Part shown: positions 9,974 to 18,292 of the stretch, piece by piece
Layout: every line of letters starts with the position of its first letter
How positions within the stretch are numbered: position 1 is the first letter of the stretch
Source: Klenkia sp. PcliD-1-E
Lineage (GTDB): Bacteria; Actinomycetota; Actinomycetes; Mycobacteriales; Geodermatophilaceae
Direction: 5' to 3'
DNA length: 64,000 nt
NCBI RefSeq assembly: GCF_024124375.1
Contig: NZ_JAMXRZ010000006.1
Coordinates: 1 to 64,000, forward strand
The notes under the pieces: model-generated
The model's database searches: none
What the model was told of the DNA's origin: nothing
The model's input: the letters and a program-made list of their open reading frames with translations, nothing else
Program-made: the position numbers and the translations under genes

Positions 9974-10911
9974 GACGGCGCCACGGCGCGGCTCGCCCGC
10001 TCCGGGTCCGGCGGGACGTCGGCCCAGATCCGGCCCAGCTGGTGCCAGTCGACGGGGCGGGCGGCGATGCTCGCCGCGAAGGCGTCCGCGACGCCCTGCA
10101 TGCCCGCGTGCACCCGGTCGCGCAGCCTCCCCGGCCCGTGCACGTCGACCTCGGGGTGCACGGTGTGCCGCCAGCCCCCGCCGTCGAAGTGCGACACCAC
10201 GGGCAGCAGCGCGGCGCCGCTGCGCGCGGCCAGCAACGCCGGGCCCCCGGGCATCGTGGTGGCGCGGCCGAAGAAGGTGACCGGGATGCCCGAGGCCGAC
10301 AGGTCGCGGTCCACCAGCAGGCAGGCCGACTTCCCGGCGGCCAGCCACTGCGCCAGCACCGCCGAGCTCGGCCGCTCCCCGCCGGTCAGCGGCACGACCC
10401 GGAAACCCAGGGACTCCCGGTAGGCCAGGAACCGCTCGTACAGGGCCTCCGGCCGCAGCCGCTCGGCCACCGTCATGAACGGCCCGCCCAGCCAGTCGAC
10501 GAACCAGACCCCGGCGGCGTCCCAGTTGCCGCTGTGCGGCAGCGCGAGGACGACGGGCCGGCCCGCGGCCCGTGCGGCGTCCAGGTGCTCGCTGCCCACG
10601 ACGGTGGTCCCGGCGAGCAGCCGCGGCACGCCGAGCGTGGGCAGCCGGAAGGCCTCCATCCAGTACCGGGCGTAGGACCGCACGGCGTCGCGGGTCAGCG
10701 TGTCCAGCGGCGGGCCGGAGAGCCCCGTGACCACGCGCAGGTTGGCCCGCAGCTGCCGGGTGCCCCTCCCGTCGCGGCCGGCCGCCCACCGGCCCGCGCG
10801 GTCGAACGCCGTCCGCGCCAGGGGCTCGGGCAGGGCCTTGACCGCGCCCCAGCCCGCGGCGTAGCCGGCGTCGACCAGCGCTTCGCCGAGCCGGTTGCCC
10901 AGCCCGCTCAC
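9970..10911 (-). CDS. Phosphatidylinositol mannoside acyltransferase (PatA-type)
   Basis: The protein (313 aa) belongs to the lipid A/PatA acyltransferase family. By gene order it corresponds to M. tuberculosis Rv2611c, which acylates the 6-position of the mannose added by PimA. The HX4D-type catalytic motif is ALPHSGNWDAAG, and further conserved blocks are FRVVPLTGGERPSSAVL and LLVDRDLSASGIPVTFFG. The start is GTG 10911, overlapping the pgsA stop as GTGA. The enzyme is expected to act at the cytoplasmic face of the membrane. Confidence 0.92.
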   Translation of the reverse strand: MSGLGNRLGEALVDAGYAAGWGAVKALPEPLARTAFDRAGRWAAGRDGRGTRQLRANLRVVTGLSGPPLDTLTRDAVRSYARYWMEAFRLPTLGVPRLLAGTTVVGSEHLDAARAAGRPVVLALPHSGNWDAAGVWFVDWLGGPFMTVAERLRPEALYERFLAYRESLGFRVVPLTGGERPSSAVLAQWLAAGKSACLLVDRDLSASGIPVTFFGRATTMPGGPALLAARSGAALLPVVSHFDGGGWRHTVHPEVDVHGPGRLRDRVHAGMQGVADAFAASIAARPVDWHQLGRIWADVPPDPERASRAVAPS

Positions 10912-11522
10912 GGCAGCGTGCGGCCCTGCGACTGCCGGTGCACCTCGGCGAAGCGCTGCCCGACGGTGATCGTGCTGCCGACCAGCAGCACCCACAGGCA
11001 GACCTGCAGGGCGTAGGGGATGCCGATGCCGGTGAAGCCGGTGCCGACCAGCACCAGGATCAGCCGCTCGGTGCGCTCGACGAGGCCGACGTCGCAGGTC
11101 AGGCCCATGCCCTCGGCGCGGGCCTTGACGTAGGAGGTGAGCACGCCCAGCACCAGGCAGGTCAGGGCGAGCCACACGACCATGCGGTTGTCGCCCTCGC
11201 CGGAGTACCACCAGGCCAGGGCCGCGAAGATGGCGGCGTCGGCGGCGCGGTCGCCGGTGGAGTCCAGCACCGCGCCGAACACCGACCCGCCGCCGCGGGC
11301 CCGGGCCAGGGCGCCGTCGAGCATGTCCAGCAGCACGAACAGGGTGACCGCGACCGCGCCCCACCACAGCCAGCCGTTGCCGACCAGGAAGACCGCCGAC
11401 GCCACCGCGCCGACGGTGCCGAGCAGGGTGACGGTGTCGGCGGTGATCCCGGCCCGCAGGAGGGTGCGGACGACGGGTGCCCAGACGCGGGCGACCGCCG
11501 GCCGCAGGTTGACCCCCAGCAT
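10908..11522 (-). CDS. pgsA: Phosphatidylinositol phosphate synthase (CDP-alcohol phosphatidyltransferase)
   Basis: This membrane enzyme (204 aa) joins CDP-diacylglycerol to inositol-1-phosphate, giving PI-phosphate, the precursor of PI and PIMs. The full CDP-alcohol motif D-x2-DG-x2-AR-x8-G-x3-D-x3-D is intact, starting at DMLDGALAR (about 66-74). Roughly five to six membrane helices surround it. The gene sits between the HIT gene and the PIM acyltransferase, as in M. tuberculosis (pgsA1). Its ATG overlaps the HIT stop by one base. Confidence 0.93.
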   Translation of the reverse strand: MLGVNLRPAVARVWAPVVRTLLRAGITADTVTLLGTVGAVASAVFLVGNGWLWWGAVAVTLFVLLDMLDGALARARGGGSVFGAVLDSTGDRAADAAIFAALAWWYSGEGDNRMVVWLALTCLVLGVLTSYVKARAEGMGLTCDVGLVERTERLILVLVGTGFTGIGIPYALQVCLWVLLVGSTITVGQRFAEVHRQSQGRTLP

Positions 11523-12046
11523 CAGGCGGCCGGCCAGGCGTCGGCGAGCAGCCCCCGGGTGTCGGTGAGGACCTGCGGCAGCACCCGGGTCAGGCCCAGG
11601 ACCGGCATGAAGTTGGTGTCCCCGCCCCAGCGCGGCACGGCGTGCTGGTGCAGGTGGTCGGCGATGCCGGCACCGGCGACCGCGCCCTGGTTCATCCCGA
11701 CGTTGAACCCGTGCGCGCCGCTGACCTGCCGGACCACCCGCATCGCGGTCTGGGTGAACGCGCCGAGCTCGGCGACCTCGGGGTCGGTCAGGTCGGTGTA
11801 GTCGGCGACGTGCCGGTAGGGCACGACCATGAGGTGACCGGCGTTGTAGGGGAACTTGTTGAGCACCGCGAACACCAGCTCGCCGCGGGCGACGACCAGA
11901 CCGTCCTCGTCGCCCATGCGCGGGATCAGGCAGAACGGGCAGTCGTGGTCACCGGTCGGCTTGCCCTCGCCCTGGATGTAGGCCATCCGGTACGGGGTCC
12001 ACAGCCGCTCGAAGACCGTCGTCGGCCCGCCGGCGTCGGGGTTCAC
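11522..12046 (-). CDS. HIT-family nucleotide hydrolase/phosphorylase
   Basis: The protein (174 aa) is a histidine triad enzyme with the motif [10 protein letters not shown] near 143-152. A CPFC pair near 37-40, a probable zinc site, precedes the HIT fold. The orthologue by position, Rv2613c, is reported to be a diadenosine tetraphosphate phosphorylase, so cleavage of Ap4A-type dinucleotides is the likely activity. The GTG start overlaps the thrS stop as GTGA, so it is coupled to thrS. Ap4A is a by-product of aminoacyl-tRNA synthetases, which makes the pairing sensible. Confidence 0.9.
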   Translation of the reverse strand: MNPDAGGPTTVFERLWTPYRMAYIQGEGKPTGDHDCPFCLIPRMGDEDGLVVARGELVFAVLNKFPYNAGHLMVVPYRHVADYTDLTDPEVAELGAFTQTAMRVVRQVSGAHGFNVGMNQGAVAGAGIADHLHQHAVPRWGGDTNFMPVLGLTRVLPQVLTDTRGLLADAWPAA

Positions 12047-14067
12047 GCGGTGCTCCCCTGCTCGGCCGGGGCCGTCGGGTCGTTGTTGCGCCGGTCGGCC
12101 ACCCAGGCGGCGACCGCCTCGACGGCGTCGGCGACCGGGACGCCGTTGCGCTGGCTGCCGTCGCGGTAGCGGAAGGACACCGCACCGGCCTCGGCGTCGG
12201 TGGCCCCGGCGATGAGCACGAAGGGCACCTTCTGCTTGGAGGCGGTGCGGATCTTCTTCTGCATCCGGTCGTCGGAGTCGTCGACCTCCACCCGGATGCC
12301 GCGGGCCCGCAGCTGGCGGGCGACGCCCTCGAGGTAGGGCACCTGCTCGTCGGTGATCGGGATGCCGAGCACCTGCACCGGGGCGAGCCACGCCGGGAAG
12401 GCGCCGGCGTAGTGCTCGGTGAGCACCCCGAAGAACCGCTCGATGGAGCCGAACTTCGCCGAGTGGATCATCACCGGCTGCTGCCGGGTGCCGTCGGCGG
12501 CGCTGTACTCCAGGCCGAAGCGGGCGGGCTGGTTGAAGTCGTACTGGATGGTCGACATCTGCCAGGTGCGGCCGATGGCGTCGCGGGCCTGCACGGAGAT
12601 CTTCGGCCCGTAGAACGCCGCGCCGCCCGGGTCGGGGACCAGCTCCAGGCCGGTCTCCTCCGCTGCCTCCCGCAGCACCGCGGTGGCGACCTCCCACTCC
12701 TCGTCGGAGCCGATAAACTTCTCCGACTCACCCCGGGTCGACAGCTCCAGGTAGTAGTCGTCGAGCCCGAAGTCCTTCAGCAGCCCGAGGACGAAGGCCA
12801 GCAGGTGCCGGATCTCCCCCGGCGCCCCCTCGGGGGTGGTGTAGGAGTGCGAGTCGTCCTGGGTCAGCCCGCGCACCCGGGTCAGGCCGTGCACCACGCC
12901 GGACTTCTCGTACCGGTACACCGAGCCGAACTCGAACAAGCGCAGCGGCAGCTCCCGGTAGGACCGCCCGCGCGACCGGAAGATCAGGTTGTGCATCGGG
13001 CAGTTCATGGCCTTGAGGTAGTACTTCGAGTTCTCCAGGTCCATGGCCGGGAACATGGTGTCCTCGTAGTACGGCAGGTGGCCCGAGGTCTCGAACAGCC
13101 CGCCCTTGGAGATGTGCGGGCTGCCGACGTAGGAGAAGCCCTCCTCGATGTGCCGGCGGCGGACGTAGTCCTCCATCTCGCGCTTGACCACCCCGCCCTT
13201 GGGGTGGAAGACGGCCAGACCGGAGCCGATCTCGTCGGGGAAGCTGAACAGGTCCAGCTCGGTGCCCAGCCGGCGGTGGTCGCGGCGCTCGGCCTCGGCC
13301 AGGTGGTCCTGGTGGGCCTTGAGCGCGTCCTTGGACTCCCACGCCGTGCCGTACACCCGCTGCAGCTGCGGGTTCCGCTCGCTGCCGCGCCAGTAGGCGG
13401 CCGCCACCCGGGTGAGCGCGAACGCCGGGATGCTCGAGGTGCGCGGCAGGTGCGGCCCGCGGCACAGGTCGGTCCAGACCCGCTCACCCGACCTGGGGTC
13501 GAGGTTGTCGTACATGGTCAGCTGGGCGCCGCCGACCTCGACGTCGGCGCCCTCGGCGGCGTCACCGGCCCCACCCTTCAGGCCGATCAGCTCGAGCTTG
13601 TACGGCTCGTGGGCGAGCTCCGCCCGGGCGTCGTCGTCGGAGATCTCCCGGCGGGCGAAGAACTGGCCCTCGCGGACGATGGCCTGCATCCGCTTCTCGA
13701 TCGCCTGCAGGTCCTCGGGGGTGAAGGGCTTCTCGGGGTCGACGTCGTAGTAGAAGCCGTTCTCCACCGGCGGGCCGATGCCCAGCCGGGTGCCGGGGAA
13801 GAGGTCCTGCACGGCCTGGGCGAGCACGTGCGCGGTGGAGTGCCGGATGACCGCGCGGCCGTCCGGGCTGGACGCGGGGACCGGCTCCACCTCGGTGTCG
13901 ACGTCGGGGGTCCAGGCCAGGTCCTTCAGCTCGCCGCCCACCCGGACCACCACCGCCGCGTCGGCGCCCTTCAGCGGCACCCCGGCGTCCTTGAGCGCCT
14001 GGGTCGCCGTGGTGCCACCCGGGACCTTCACGGTGGCGACGGCGGGCGCTGCGGGCACGGCTGGCAC
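12043..14067 (-). CDS. thrS: Threonine--tRNA ligase
   Basis: ThrRS (674 aa) charges tRNA-Thr. Domains in order are TGS (about 10-75), the editing domain with [11 protein letters not shown] (HxxxH), the class II catalytic core ([31 protein letters not shown]) and the C-terminal anticodon-binding domain ([12 protein letters not shown]). Length is normal. The GTG start at 14067 follows a GAGGAG ribosome site 8 bases upstream. It heads the PIM operon. A TACTCT -10 box lies about 55 bases upstream, and no T-box is visible in the short leader. Confidence 0.98.
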   Translation of the reverse strand: MPAVPAAPAVATVKVPGGTTATQALKDAGVPLKGADAAVVVRVGGELKDLAWTPDVDTEVEPVPASSPDGRAVIRHSTAHVLAQAVQDLFPGTRLGIGPPVENGFYYDVDPEKPFTPEDLQAIEKRMQAIVREGQFFARREISDDDARAELAHEPYKLELIGLKGGAGDAAEGADVEVGGAQLTMYDNLDPRSGERVWTDLCRGPHLPRTSSIPAFALTRVAAAYWRGSERNPQLQRVYGTAWESKDALKAHQDHLAEAERRDHRRLGTELDLFSFPDEIGSGLAVFHPKGGVVKREMEDYVRRRHIEEGFSYVGSPHISKGGLFETSGHLPYYEDTMFPAMDLENSKYYLKAMNCPMHNLIFRSRGRSYRELPLRLFEFGSVYRYEKSGVVHGLTRVRGLTQDDSHSYTTPEGAPGEIRHLLAFVLGLLKDFGLDDYYLELSTRGESEKFIGSDEEWEVATAVLREAAEETGLELVPDPGGAAFYGPKISVQARDAIGRTWQMSTIQYDFNQPARFGLEYSAADGTRQQPVMIHSAKFGSIERFFGVLTEHYAGAFPAWLAPVQVLGIPITDEQVPYLEGVARQLRARGIRVEVDDSDDRMQKKIRTASKQKVPFVLIAGATDAEAGAVSFRYRDGSQRNGVPVADAVEAVAAWVADRRNNDPTAPAEQGSTA

Positions 14068-14121
14068 GGCGGGACTCCTCGGGAGGTGCGGGGTGCGCCG
14101 CGGGGGCGCGAGGCACCGCCG

Positions 14122-14127
14122 AGAGTA
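14122..14127 (-). promoter_or_regulatory. Candidate -10 box for thrS operon
   Basis: TACTCT (minus strand) lies inside the 12-base string GTACTCTCGGCG. The identical string occurs in the long gap before gltB at about 45087-45098. The predicted leader is about 48 bases. Confidence 0.45.
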
Positions 14128-14175
14128 CGGCCCGGGGGTGACCGCCCCACCTGCATTCCTCCCCGGCGGGCGGGG

Positions 14176-14556
14176 TCAGCCGGCCCGCAGCCGCCGCAGT
14201 TGGGCGTCCAGGTGCGGGCGGGCGCGCCGCTGGCCCCCGCGCACCGCCACCGCCGCGGCCAGGGGCTCCAGGGCCCGGGCGACCCGCCCGGCGTCCGGGG
14301 TCCACCCGCGGGCCCGGCACTCGGCCAGCCACTCGACTGCTCCGCGGTGCCCGCGGGCGGCGTTGCAGCGGCTGCACGCGGCGACCTCGTTCTCCGCCCA
14401 GGACGGCCCGCCGCGCACCCGGGGCACCACGTGCTCGGTGGTGGGCCGCACGTGCCGGTCGAAGGCCCGGCCGCACCAGACGCAGGTCGGCCCGTCCCGC
14501 TCGAGCGCGGCGGCCAGCCGGGCGGCGCGGTCGGGCTGGGCGGTCATGCCGACCAT
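14176..14556 (-). CDS. Small HNH endonuclease domain protein
   Basis: The protein (126 aa) has a compact HNH nuclease motif with two CxxC pairs: CVWC near 25-28 and CSRC near 61-64 flank EHVVPRVRGGPSWAENEVAACSRCN. The catalytic His is in TTEHVVPR. Such standalone HNH proteins are common beside thrS in actinobacteria, and their role is unknown. ATG 14547 is an alternative start three codons in. It has no partner genes suggesting a restriction system. Confidence 0.8.
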   Translation of the reverse strand: MVGMTAQPDRAARLAAALERDGPTCVWCGRAFDRHVRPTTEHVVPRVRGGPSWAENEVAACSRCNAARGHRGAVEWLAECRARGWTPDAGRVARALEPLAAAVAVRGGQRRARPHLDAQLRRLRAG

Positions 14557-14639
14557 GGTCCGCCGGGTGCACCGATGATTCTCCCCGAGCGCGGGCGTCC
14601 TCCCCCGTGACAGCCCCCCGGACCGAGGAGCGGATGACC

Positions 14640-15176
14640 ATGGGCAGCATCAAGGTGCACGAGTTCACCACCGTCGACGGCGTCGTGGACGCCCCGATGT
14701 GGACGATGGACTTCGGCTTCCCCGACGACCTGGCCGCCGCGATCGGCGCGCTCACCGCCGGCGCGGACGGCATCCTGCTGGGCCGCGCGACCTACGAGAT
14801 GTTCGGCCCGGCGTGGTCCACCCGCACGGTCGCCGACGACCCGGGAGCGCCGTTCTTCAACGACACGACCAAGTACGTCGTCTCCGGGTCGCTGACCGAC
14901 CCCGGATGGGGCCCGGCGGAGGTGCTCCCCTACGACGTCGACCGGCTGCGGGCGCTGCAGGCCGAGCACGACCTGTACGTCAGCGGCAGCGCGACGCTGG
15001 TGCGGGCGCTGCTGGCCGACGGCCTGGTCGACGAGCTGCACCTGTTCGTCTACCCGGTCGCGGTGCGCACCGGGATCCGGTTGTTCCCCGAGGGCGGGGA
15101 CGCCGCCCGGCTGGCCCTGCTGGAGGCGACCAGGTTGAGCAACGGCGTGGCGCACCTGGTCTACGGCCCGGCCTGA
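14640..15176 (+). CDS. DHFR/RibD C-terminal family reductase
   Basis: The protein (about 178 aa) has the dihydrofolate reductase-like fold of the RibD_C family. The N-terminal strand MGSIKVHEFTTVDGVV, the motif DGILLGRATYEMFGPAW and the nucleotide-binding stretch DLYVSGSATLVRALLADGLVDELHLFVYPV identify it. These proteins are usually NADPH-linked reductases of unassigned substrate; genuine folate reduction is not implied. GAGGAG at 14625-14630 fits ATG 14640 best, and ATG 14634 is possible. It is a lone rightward gene in the accessory junction. Confidence 0.85.
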   Translation: MGSIKVHEFTTVDGVVDAPMWTMDFGFPDDLAAAIGALTAGADGILLGRATYEMFGPAWSTRTVADDPGAPFFNDTTKYVVSGSLTDPGWGPAEVLPYDVDRLRALQAEHDLYVSGSATLVRALLADGLVDELHLFVYPVAVRTGIRLFPEGGDAARLALLEATRLSNGVAHLVYGPA

Positions 15177-15183
15177 GACGCCG

Positions 15184-15216
15184 ACGGCCCCCGTCCTCGG
15201 GGAGGACGGGGGCCGT
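15184..15216. terminator. Bidirectional hairpin between reductase and tRNA-Val
   Basis: A perfect 15-base stem (15184-15198 with 15202-15216) has a GGG loop. It lies between a rightward CDS and a leftward tRNA, so it can serve both strands. Confidence 0.7.
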
Positions 15217-15222
15217 TCGGGG

Positions 15223-15294
15223 TGGGCGATACTGGGATCGAACCAGTGACCTCTTCGGTGTGAACGAAGCGCTCTACCGCTGAGCCAATCGCCC
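15223..15294 (-). tRNA. tRNA-Val (anticodon CAC)
   Basis: The cloverleaf folds cleanly on the minus strand. Acceptor GGGCGAT pairs with ATCGCCC, the anticodon loop TTCACAC gives CAC, and the T arm is ACTGG-TTCGATC-CCAGT. The discriminator is A, and CCA is not encoded. Its T arm and acceptor are identical to those of tRNA-Val(GAC) at 18177, which lies in the opposite orientation. Confidence 0.95.
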
Positions 15295-15326
15295 GGCTGC
15301 GGTGCGGCGACCAGTGTGCCAGACGC

Positions 15327-15824
15327 TCAGCGCCACACCGGCACCCACCCCGGCACCCACGAGGGGACGCCGAGGACGTGCAGCACGACCACGACCACCA
15401 CGTAGACGAACGCCGCGGTGGCCAGGGCCACCAGCACCCGCACCCACACCGGCTGGCGGCCCAGCCAGTCGGTCCAGCGCTTGACGTTGCGCTTGGTGAA
15501 CTCCAGCAGCCGCTCGGCCCAGGTGTACTCCGTGGCGAGCACGAACAGCGCCGCGATGACGGTCAGCCACCCGGGCCCGGGCAGCGGGATGGTGACGAGG
15601 CCGAAGACCAGCAGCAGCGCGCCGACCACGCCCACGCCGACCCGGTAGGCGGTGTCGGTCGTCTTGTTGGCGGCCAGCCGCCTGCGCCACCGACGCCGCC
15701 CGATGCGCTCGCGCAGGCTGACGACGTCGTCGCCGTCGTAGCGGGTGCGCCGCTGCTCCTCGGTCTCCCGGGGCCGGCGGGCCGCGGGCGCGGCGTCCCT
15801 CGTCCGGTTCTCGGTCTCGCTCAG
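15327..15824 (-). CDS. TIGR02611/PGPGW-family membrane protein
   Basis: The protein (about 165 aa) has a basic, charged N-terminal third, then two membrane segments around the diagnostic PLPGPGWLTV motif. A third long hydrophobic helix near 125-145 precedes a Trp/Pro-rich C-terminus. Function is unknown. The frame has no ATG, GTG or TTG in a sensible place. The best start is CTG at 15824, which overlaps the rskA stop as CTGA, exactly like the GTGA overlaps elsewhere in the window. It ends the sigK-rskA transcript unit. Confidence 0.72.
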   Translation of the reverse strand: MSETENRTRDAAPAARRPRETEEQRRTRYDGDDVVSLRERIGRRRWRRRLAANKTTDTAYRVGVGVVGALLLVFGLVTIPLPGPGWLTVIAALFVLATEYTWAERLLEFTKRNVKRWTDWLGRQPVWVRVLVALATAAFVYVVVVVVLHVLGVPSWVPGWVPVWR

Positions 15825-16648
15825 CTGGTCACCTGTCCTCGGGCCACGACGTCGGTCGGCTCGCTGGGAGCCTGCCGGCCGGGCTCGAGGCTGATGGCGT
15901 ACGCCGAGTAGTCGTCCAGCCCGGTCGCGTCGGAGCCTACGGTCCGCAGGTCCGTCGCGTCGGTCACCACGTCGAACGTCCCGATCGCCACCGGGCCGTC
16001 GTCGGTGAGCCCCCACAGCACGTAGGTGCTGTCCGCCGTGTCGTTGGTGGTCATGCCCTCGGTGACCACCTGCGCCTGGCCGTCGTGCGCGACGACGGTG
16101 GCGACGGTGGTGCCGTCGCTCTCCATCCGGGCCACCGACATCTGGCCCGGCGCGAGCAGCGCGGAGATCATCGACGCCTGGCTGGCCGCCGTGGCCCGGG
16201 CTGCGTCCCGGTCCTGGGTCAGCGCCACCGTCCAGGCACCCAGGCCCAGGACGGCGGCCACCCCGGCCGCGACGAGCAGCTGCGGCGCGCGGCGCCAGCC
16301 GGTGCGCCGCACCCGCAGGTCCACCGGCGCGGGCAGCGCGATGACCGCGGGCACACCGGTGCTCGCCGGCTCCGGCCGGTGCACCTGCTCGGTGGCGGCC
16401 ACCGCAGCACGCAACCGCTCGCGGAGCTCGTCGGAGGGCTCGGCCGGCGGCAGGTCGGACGCCAGGGCGGCCATCACCTCGGTGGTGTCGGAGACGGTGC
16501 CTCGGCAGCGCGCGCAGCCGGCCAGGTGCGCCGTGAACGCCGTCTCGTCCTCGGGCTCGAGGGCGTGCATCGCCCACCCCACGGCCAGCTCGTCCCACTC
16601 CTGGTGCTCGTCGCGGCGTCGGGCGTCGCGCCGCTCGGCCCCGCTCAC
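15821..16648 (-). CDS. rskA: Anti-sigma K factor RskA
   Basis: RskA (275 aa) is a membrane anti-sigma factor that holds SigK until released by regulated proteolysis. The N-terminal cytoplasmic domain has a zinc-binding-type HLAGCARCRG motif near 41-50. One membrane helix follows (LLVAAGVAAVLGLGAWTVAL, about 123-142), then a secreted RskA domain ending in SAYAISLEPG. ATG 16648 overlaps the sigK stop as ATGA. Confidence 0.92.
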   Translation of the reverse strand: MSGAERRDARRRDEHQEWDELAVGWAMHALEPEDETAFTAHLAGCARCRGTVSDTTEVMAALASDLPPAEPSDELRERLRAAVAATEQVHRPEPASTGVPAVIALPAPVDLRVRRTGWRRAPQLLVAAGVAAVLGLGAWTVALTQDRDAARATAASQASMISALLAPGQMSVARMESDGTTVATVVAHDGQAQVVTEGMTTNDTADSTYVLWGLTDDGPVAIGTFDVVTDATDLRTVGSDATGLDDYSAYAISLEPGRQAPSEPTDVVARGQVTS

Positions 16649-17268
16649 CGGGCACCCCCCTCGACCGCGAGGGAGCCCACGGCGCCGCCCAGGGTCTCCT
16701 TGAGCCGGCGCATCCCGGCCAGCATCCGGGTCTTCACCGTGCCCAGCGGGGTACCGGTGAGGGCGGCCACCTCGCGCTGGGTGTAGCCGCCGTAGTAGGC
16801 CAGCGTCAACGCCTCGCGCTGGGGGGCGGGCAGCGACTGCAGGGCGCTGCGCACCCGCTCGGAGACCACCCGCTCGGCGGCCTCGTCCTCGACGTCGCGC
16901 CGGGCGACGGGCTCGGACATCCGCAGGTCGTCCTCGGCCCGGGTCTGCCGGCGGCGGTGGGACTCCTCGCGCCGGACGGCGTCGACGGCCTTGTGGTGCA
17001 CCATGGCCAGCAGCCAGGAGGCGACGCTCCCCCGCGCGGTGTCGAAGGCGCCGGGGTCCTTCCAGACGGCGAGGAAGACGTCCTGCAGGACGTCCTCGGC
17101 CAGCACGTCGTCGGCCAGCACCCGGCGGGCCAGGGCGAAGGCCGGACGCCGGAAGCGCTCGTAGAAGTCGTCGACGGCGCCCCGGTCGCCCGCCTGCAGC
17201 CGGCGGACCAGCTCGGCGTCGGCGGCGGCGTCGTCCGCTCGCCGGGCAGGCCTGGTCACGAGTCCCAT
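16645..17268 (-). CDS. sigK: ECF RNA polymerase sigma factor SigK
   Basis: This is a 207-residue ECF sigma factor. Region 2 reads VLQDVFLAVWKDPGAFDTARGSV up to VHHKAVDAVRREESHRRR. Region 4 is LPAPQREALTLAYYGGYTQREVAALTGTPLGTVKTRMLAGMRRLK with its helix-turn-helix. Pairing with RskA directly downstream assigns it to the SigK group, whose mycobacterial members control secreted antigens under redox stress; the regulon here is unknown. The gene starts about 90 bases from the divergent ssgA-like gene. Confidence 0.92.
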   Translation of the reverse strand: MGLVTRPARRADDAAADAELVRRLQAGDRGAVDDFYERFRRPAFALARRVLADDVLAEDVLQDVFLAVWKDPGAFDTARGSVASWLLAMVHHKAVDAVRREESHRRRQTRAEDDLRMSEPVARRDVEDEAAERVVSERVRSALQSLPAPQREALTLAYYGGYTQREVAALTGTPLGTVKTRMLAGMRRLKETLGGAVGSLAVEGGAR

Positions 17269-17355
17269 GGTCACACGTCGGGTTCGCAGCCGGGGCGCTC
17301 CGCGGTTCGGTCGTGCCCGCGCGTCACCTCTCCGGGGGGTGCTCGTTGGATCGGC

Positions 17356-17862
17356 ATGGGGAGACCTGCGGTGCCCGGGTGCTCGGCCCGGGCCGTGCTG
17401 CAGCTGGTGGGGCCGACGTCCTGGACCGAGGTCCCGGCGGTGCTGGAGTACGACCCGGGCGACCCCTTCGCCGTGCGGATCCGCTTCGGCGCCCGCCCGT
17501 CCCGGCCGGCCGTCGACGAGCGGCGGGCGCGGCACCCCGCCGCGACCGGGCGCCGCGCCGGCGAGGACGGGGGTGTCGAGTGGATGGTCGCCCGCGACCT
17601 GCTGCGCGCCGGGCTCTCCCACCCGGCCGGGGAGGGCGACGTGCGGCTGTGGCCGGCCCGCACGGCTGCCGACGTGCTGTTCCTGGAGCTGCGGGCCCCG
17701 TCCGGGCACGCGCTGTTCGAGCTGTCCCGGGCGGTGCTGGCCGGCTTCGTCGCCGACACCGAGCGGCTGGTGCCCACCGGCCGGGAGACCGAGGTGCTCG
17801 ACGTGGACGACGGACTGCTGGCGCTGCTGCAGGGGGAGGGGCCCGAGACCGGCGGCCGCTGA
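17356..17862 (+). CDS. SsgA-like sporulation/cell division regulator
   Basis: The protein (168 aa) matches the SsgA/SsgB family (SALPs), which in sporulating actinomycetes help place FtsZ and guide septation. Conserved features are VPAVLEYDPGDPFAVRIRF, WMVARDLLRAGLSHPAGEGDVRLWP and ELRAPSGHALFELSRAVLAGF, followed by VPTGRE. The N-terminal 20 residues are extra. The start (ATG 17356) has only a weak ribosome site. It is divergent from sigK and directly precedes the tRNA cluster. Which paralogue this is cannot be told. Confidence 0.87.
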   Translation: MGRPAVPGCSARAVLQLVGPTSWTEVPAVLEYDPGDPFAVRIRFGARPSRPAVDERRARHPAATGRRAGEDGGVEWMVARDLLRAGLSHPAGEGDVRLWPARTAADVLFLELRAPSGHALFELSRAVLAGFVADTERLVPTGRETEVLDVDDGLLALLQGEGPETGGR

Positions 17863-17954
17863 CCGTCTGACCTGCGGGGACACCGGGGACCCACCTCGTG
17901 GGGACCCCCCCGTGCGAACCCCCGCGGACGGTCGGTTAGAGTTGTCCACGCACT

Positions 17955-18026
17955 GCGGATGTGGCTCAGTGGTAGAGCATCACCTTGCCAAGGTGAGGGT
18001 CGCGGGTTCGAATCCCGTCATCCGCT
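17955..18026 (+). tRNA. tRNA-Gly (anticodon GCC)
   Basis: Acceptor GCGGATG pairs with CATCCGC. The anticodon stem TCACC/GGTGA encloses TTGCCAA, giving GCC. The T arm is GCGGG-TTCGAAT-CCCGT. The gene is the first of a Gly-Cys-Val tRNA cluster, a common actinobacterial arrangement. Confidence 0.97.
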
Positions 18027-18065
18027 CGGAACCGGGCGCTGGTCTCACGACCGGCGCTCATGTGC

Positions 18066-18136
18066 GGTGGAGTGGCCGAGAGGCGAGGCAACGGCCTGCA
18101 AAGCCGTCTACACGGGTTCAAATCCCGTCTCCACCT
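18066..18136 (+). tRNA. tRNA-Cys (anticodon GCA)
   Basis: Acceptor GGTGGAG pairs with CTCCACC. The anticodon stem ACGGC/GCCGT encloses CTGCAAA, giving GCA. The discriminator is T (U73), as expected for tRNA-Cys. Confidence 0.97.
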
Positions 18137-18176
18137 CGACGGCCCCCGGGTTCGATCGAGGGGGGTCGGGCAGCAC

Positions 18177-18251
18177 GGGCGATTGGCGCAGCGGTAGCGC
18201 GCTTCCCTGACACGGAAGAGGTCACTGGTTCGATCCCAGTATCGCCCACCA
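18177..18251 (+). tRNA. tRNA-Val (anticodon GAC), CCA encoded
   Basis: Acceptor GGGCGAT pairs with ATCGCCC. The stem CTTCC/GGAAG encloses CTGACAC, giving GAC. The discriminator A is followed by an encoded CCA (18249-18251). Confidence 0.97.
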
Positions 18252-18253
18252 GC

Positions 18254-18289
18254 ACGACGGCCCCGGAGCAGCTGCTCCGGGGCCGTCGT
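18254..18289. terminator. 36-base perfect palindrome after the tRNA cluster
   Basis: An 18+18 base perfect inverted repeat with no spacer forms a long GC-rich hairpin followed by CGTTC. It separates the rightward tRNAs from leftward coaE and probably terminates both. Confidence 0.75.
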
Positions 18290-18292
18290 CGT

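Noticed and set aside
14176-14556. HNH protein as part of a restriction or defence system
   Set aside because: There is no methyltransferase, helicase or other defence partner beside it; the neighbours are thrS and a reductase.
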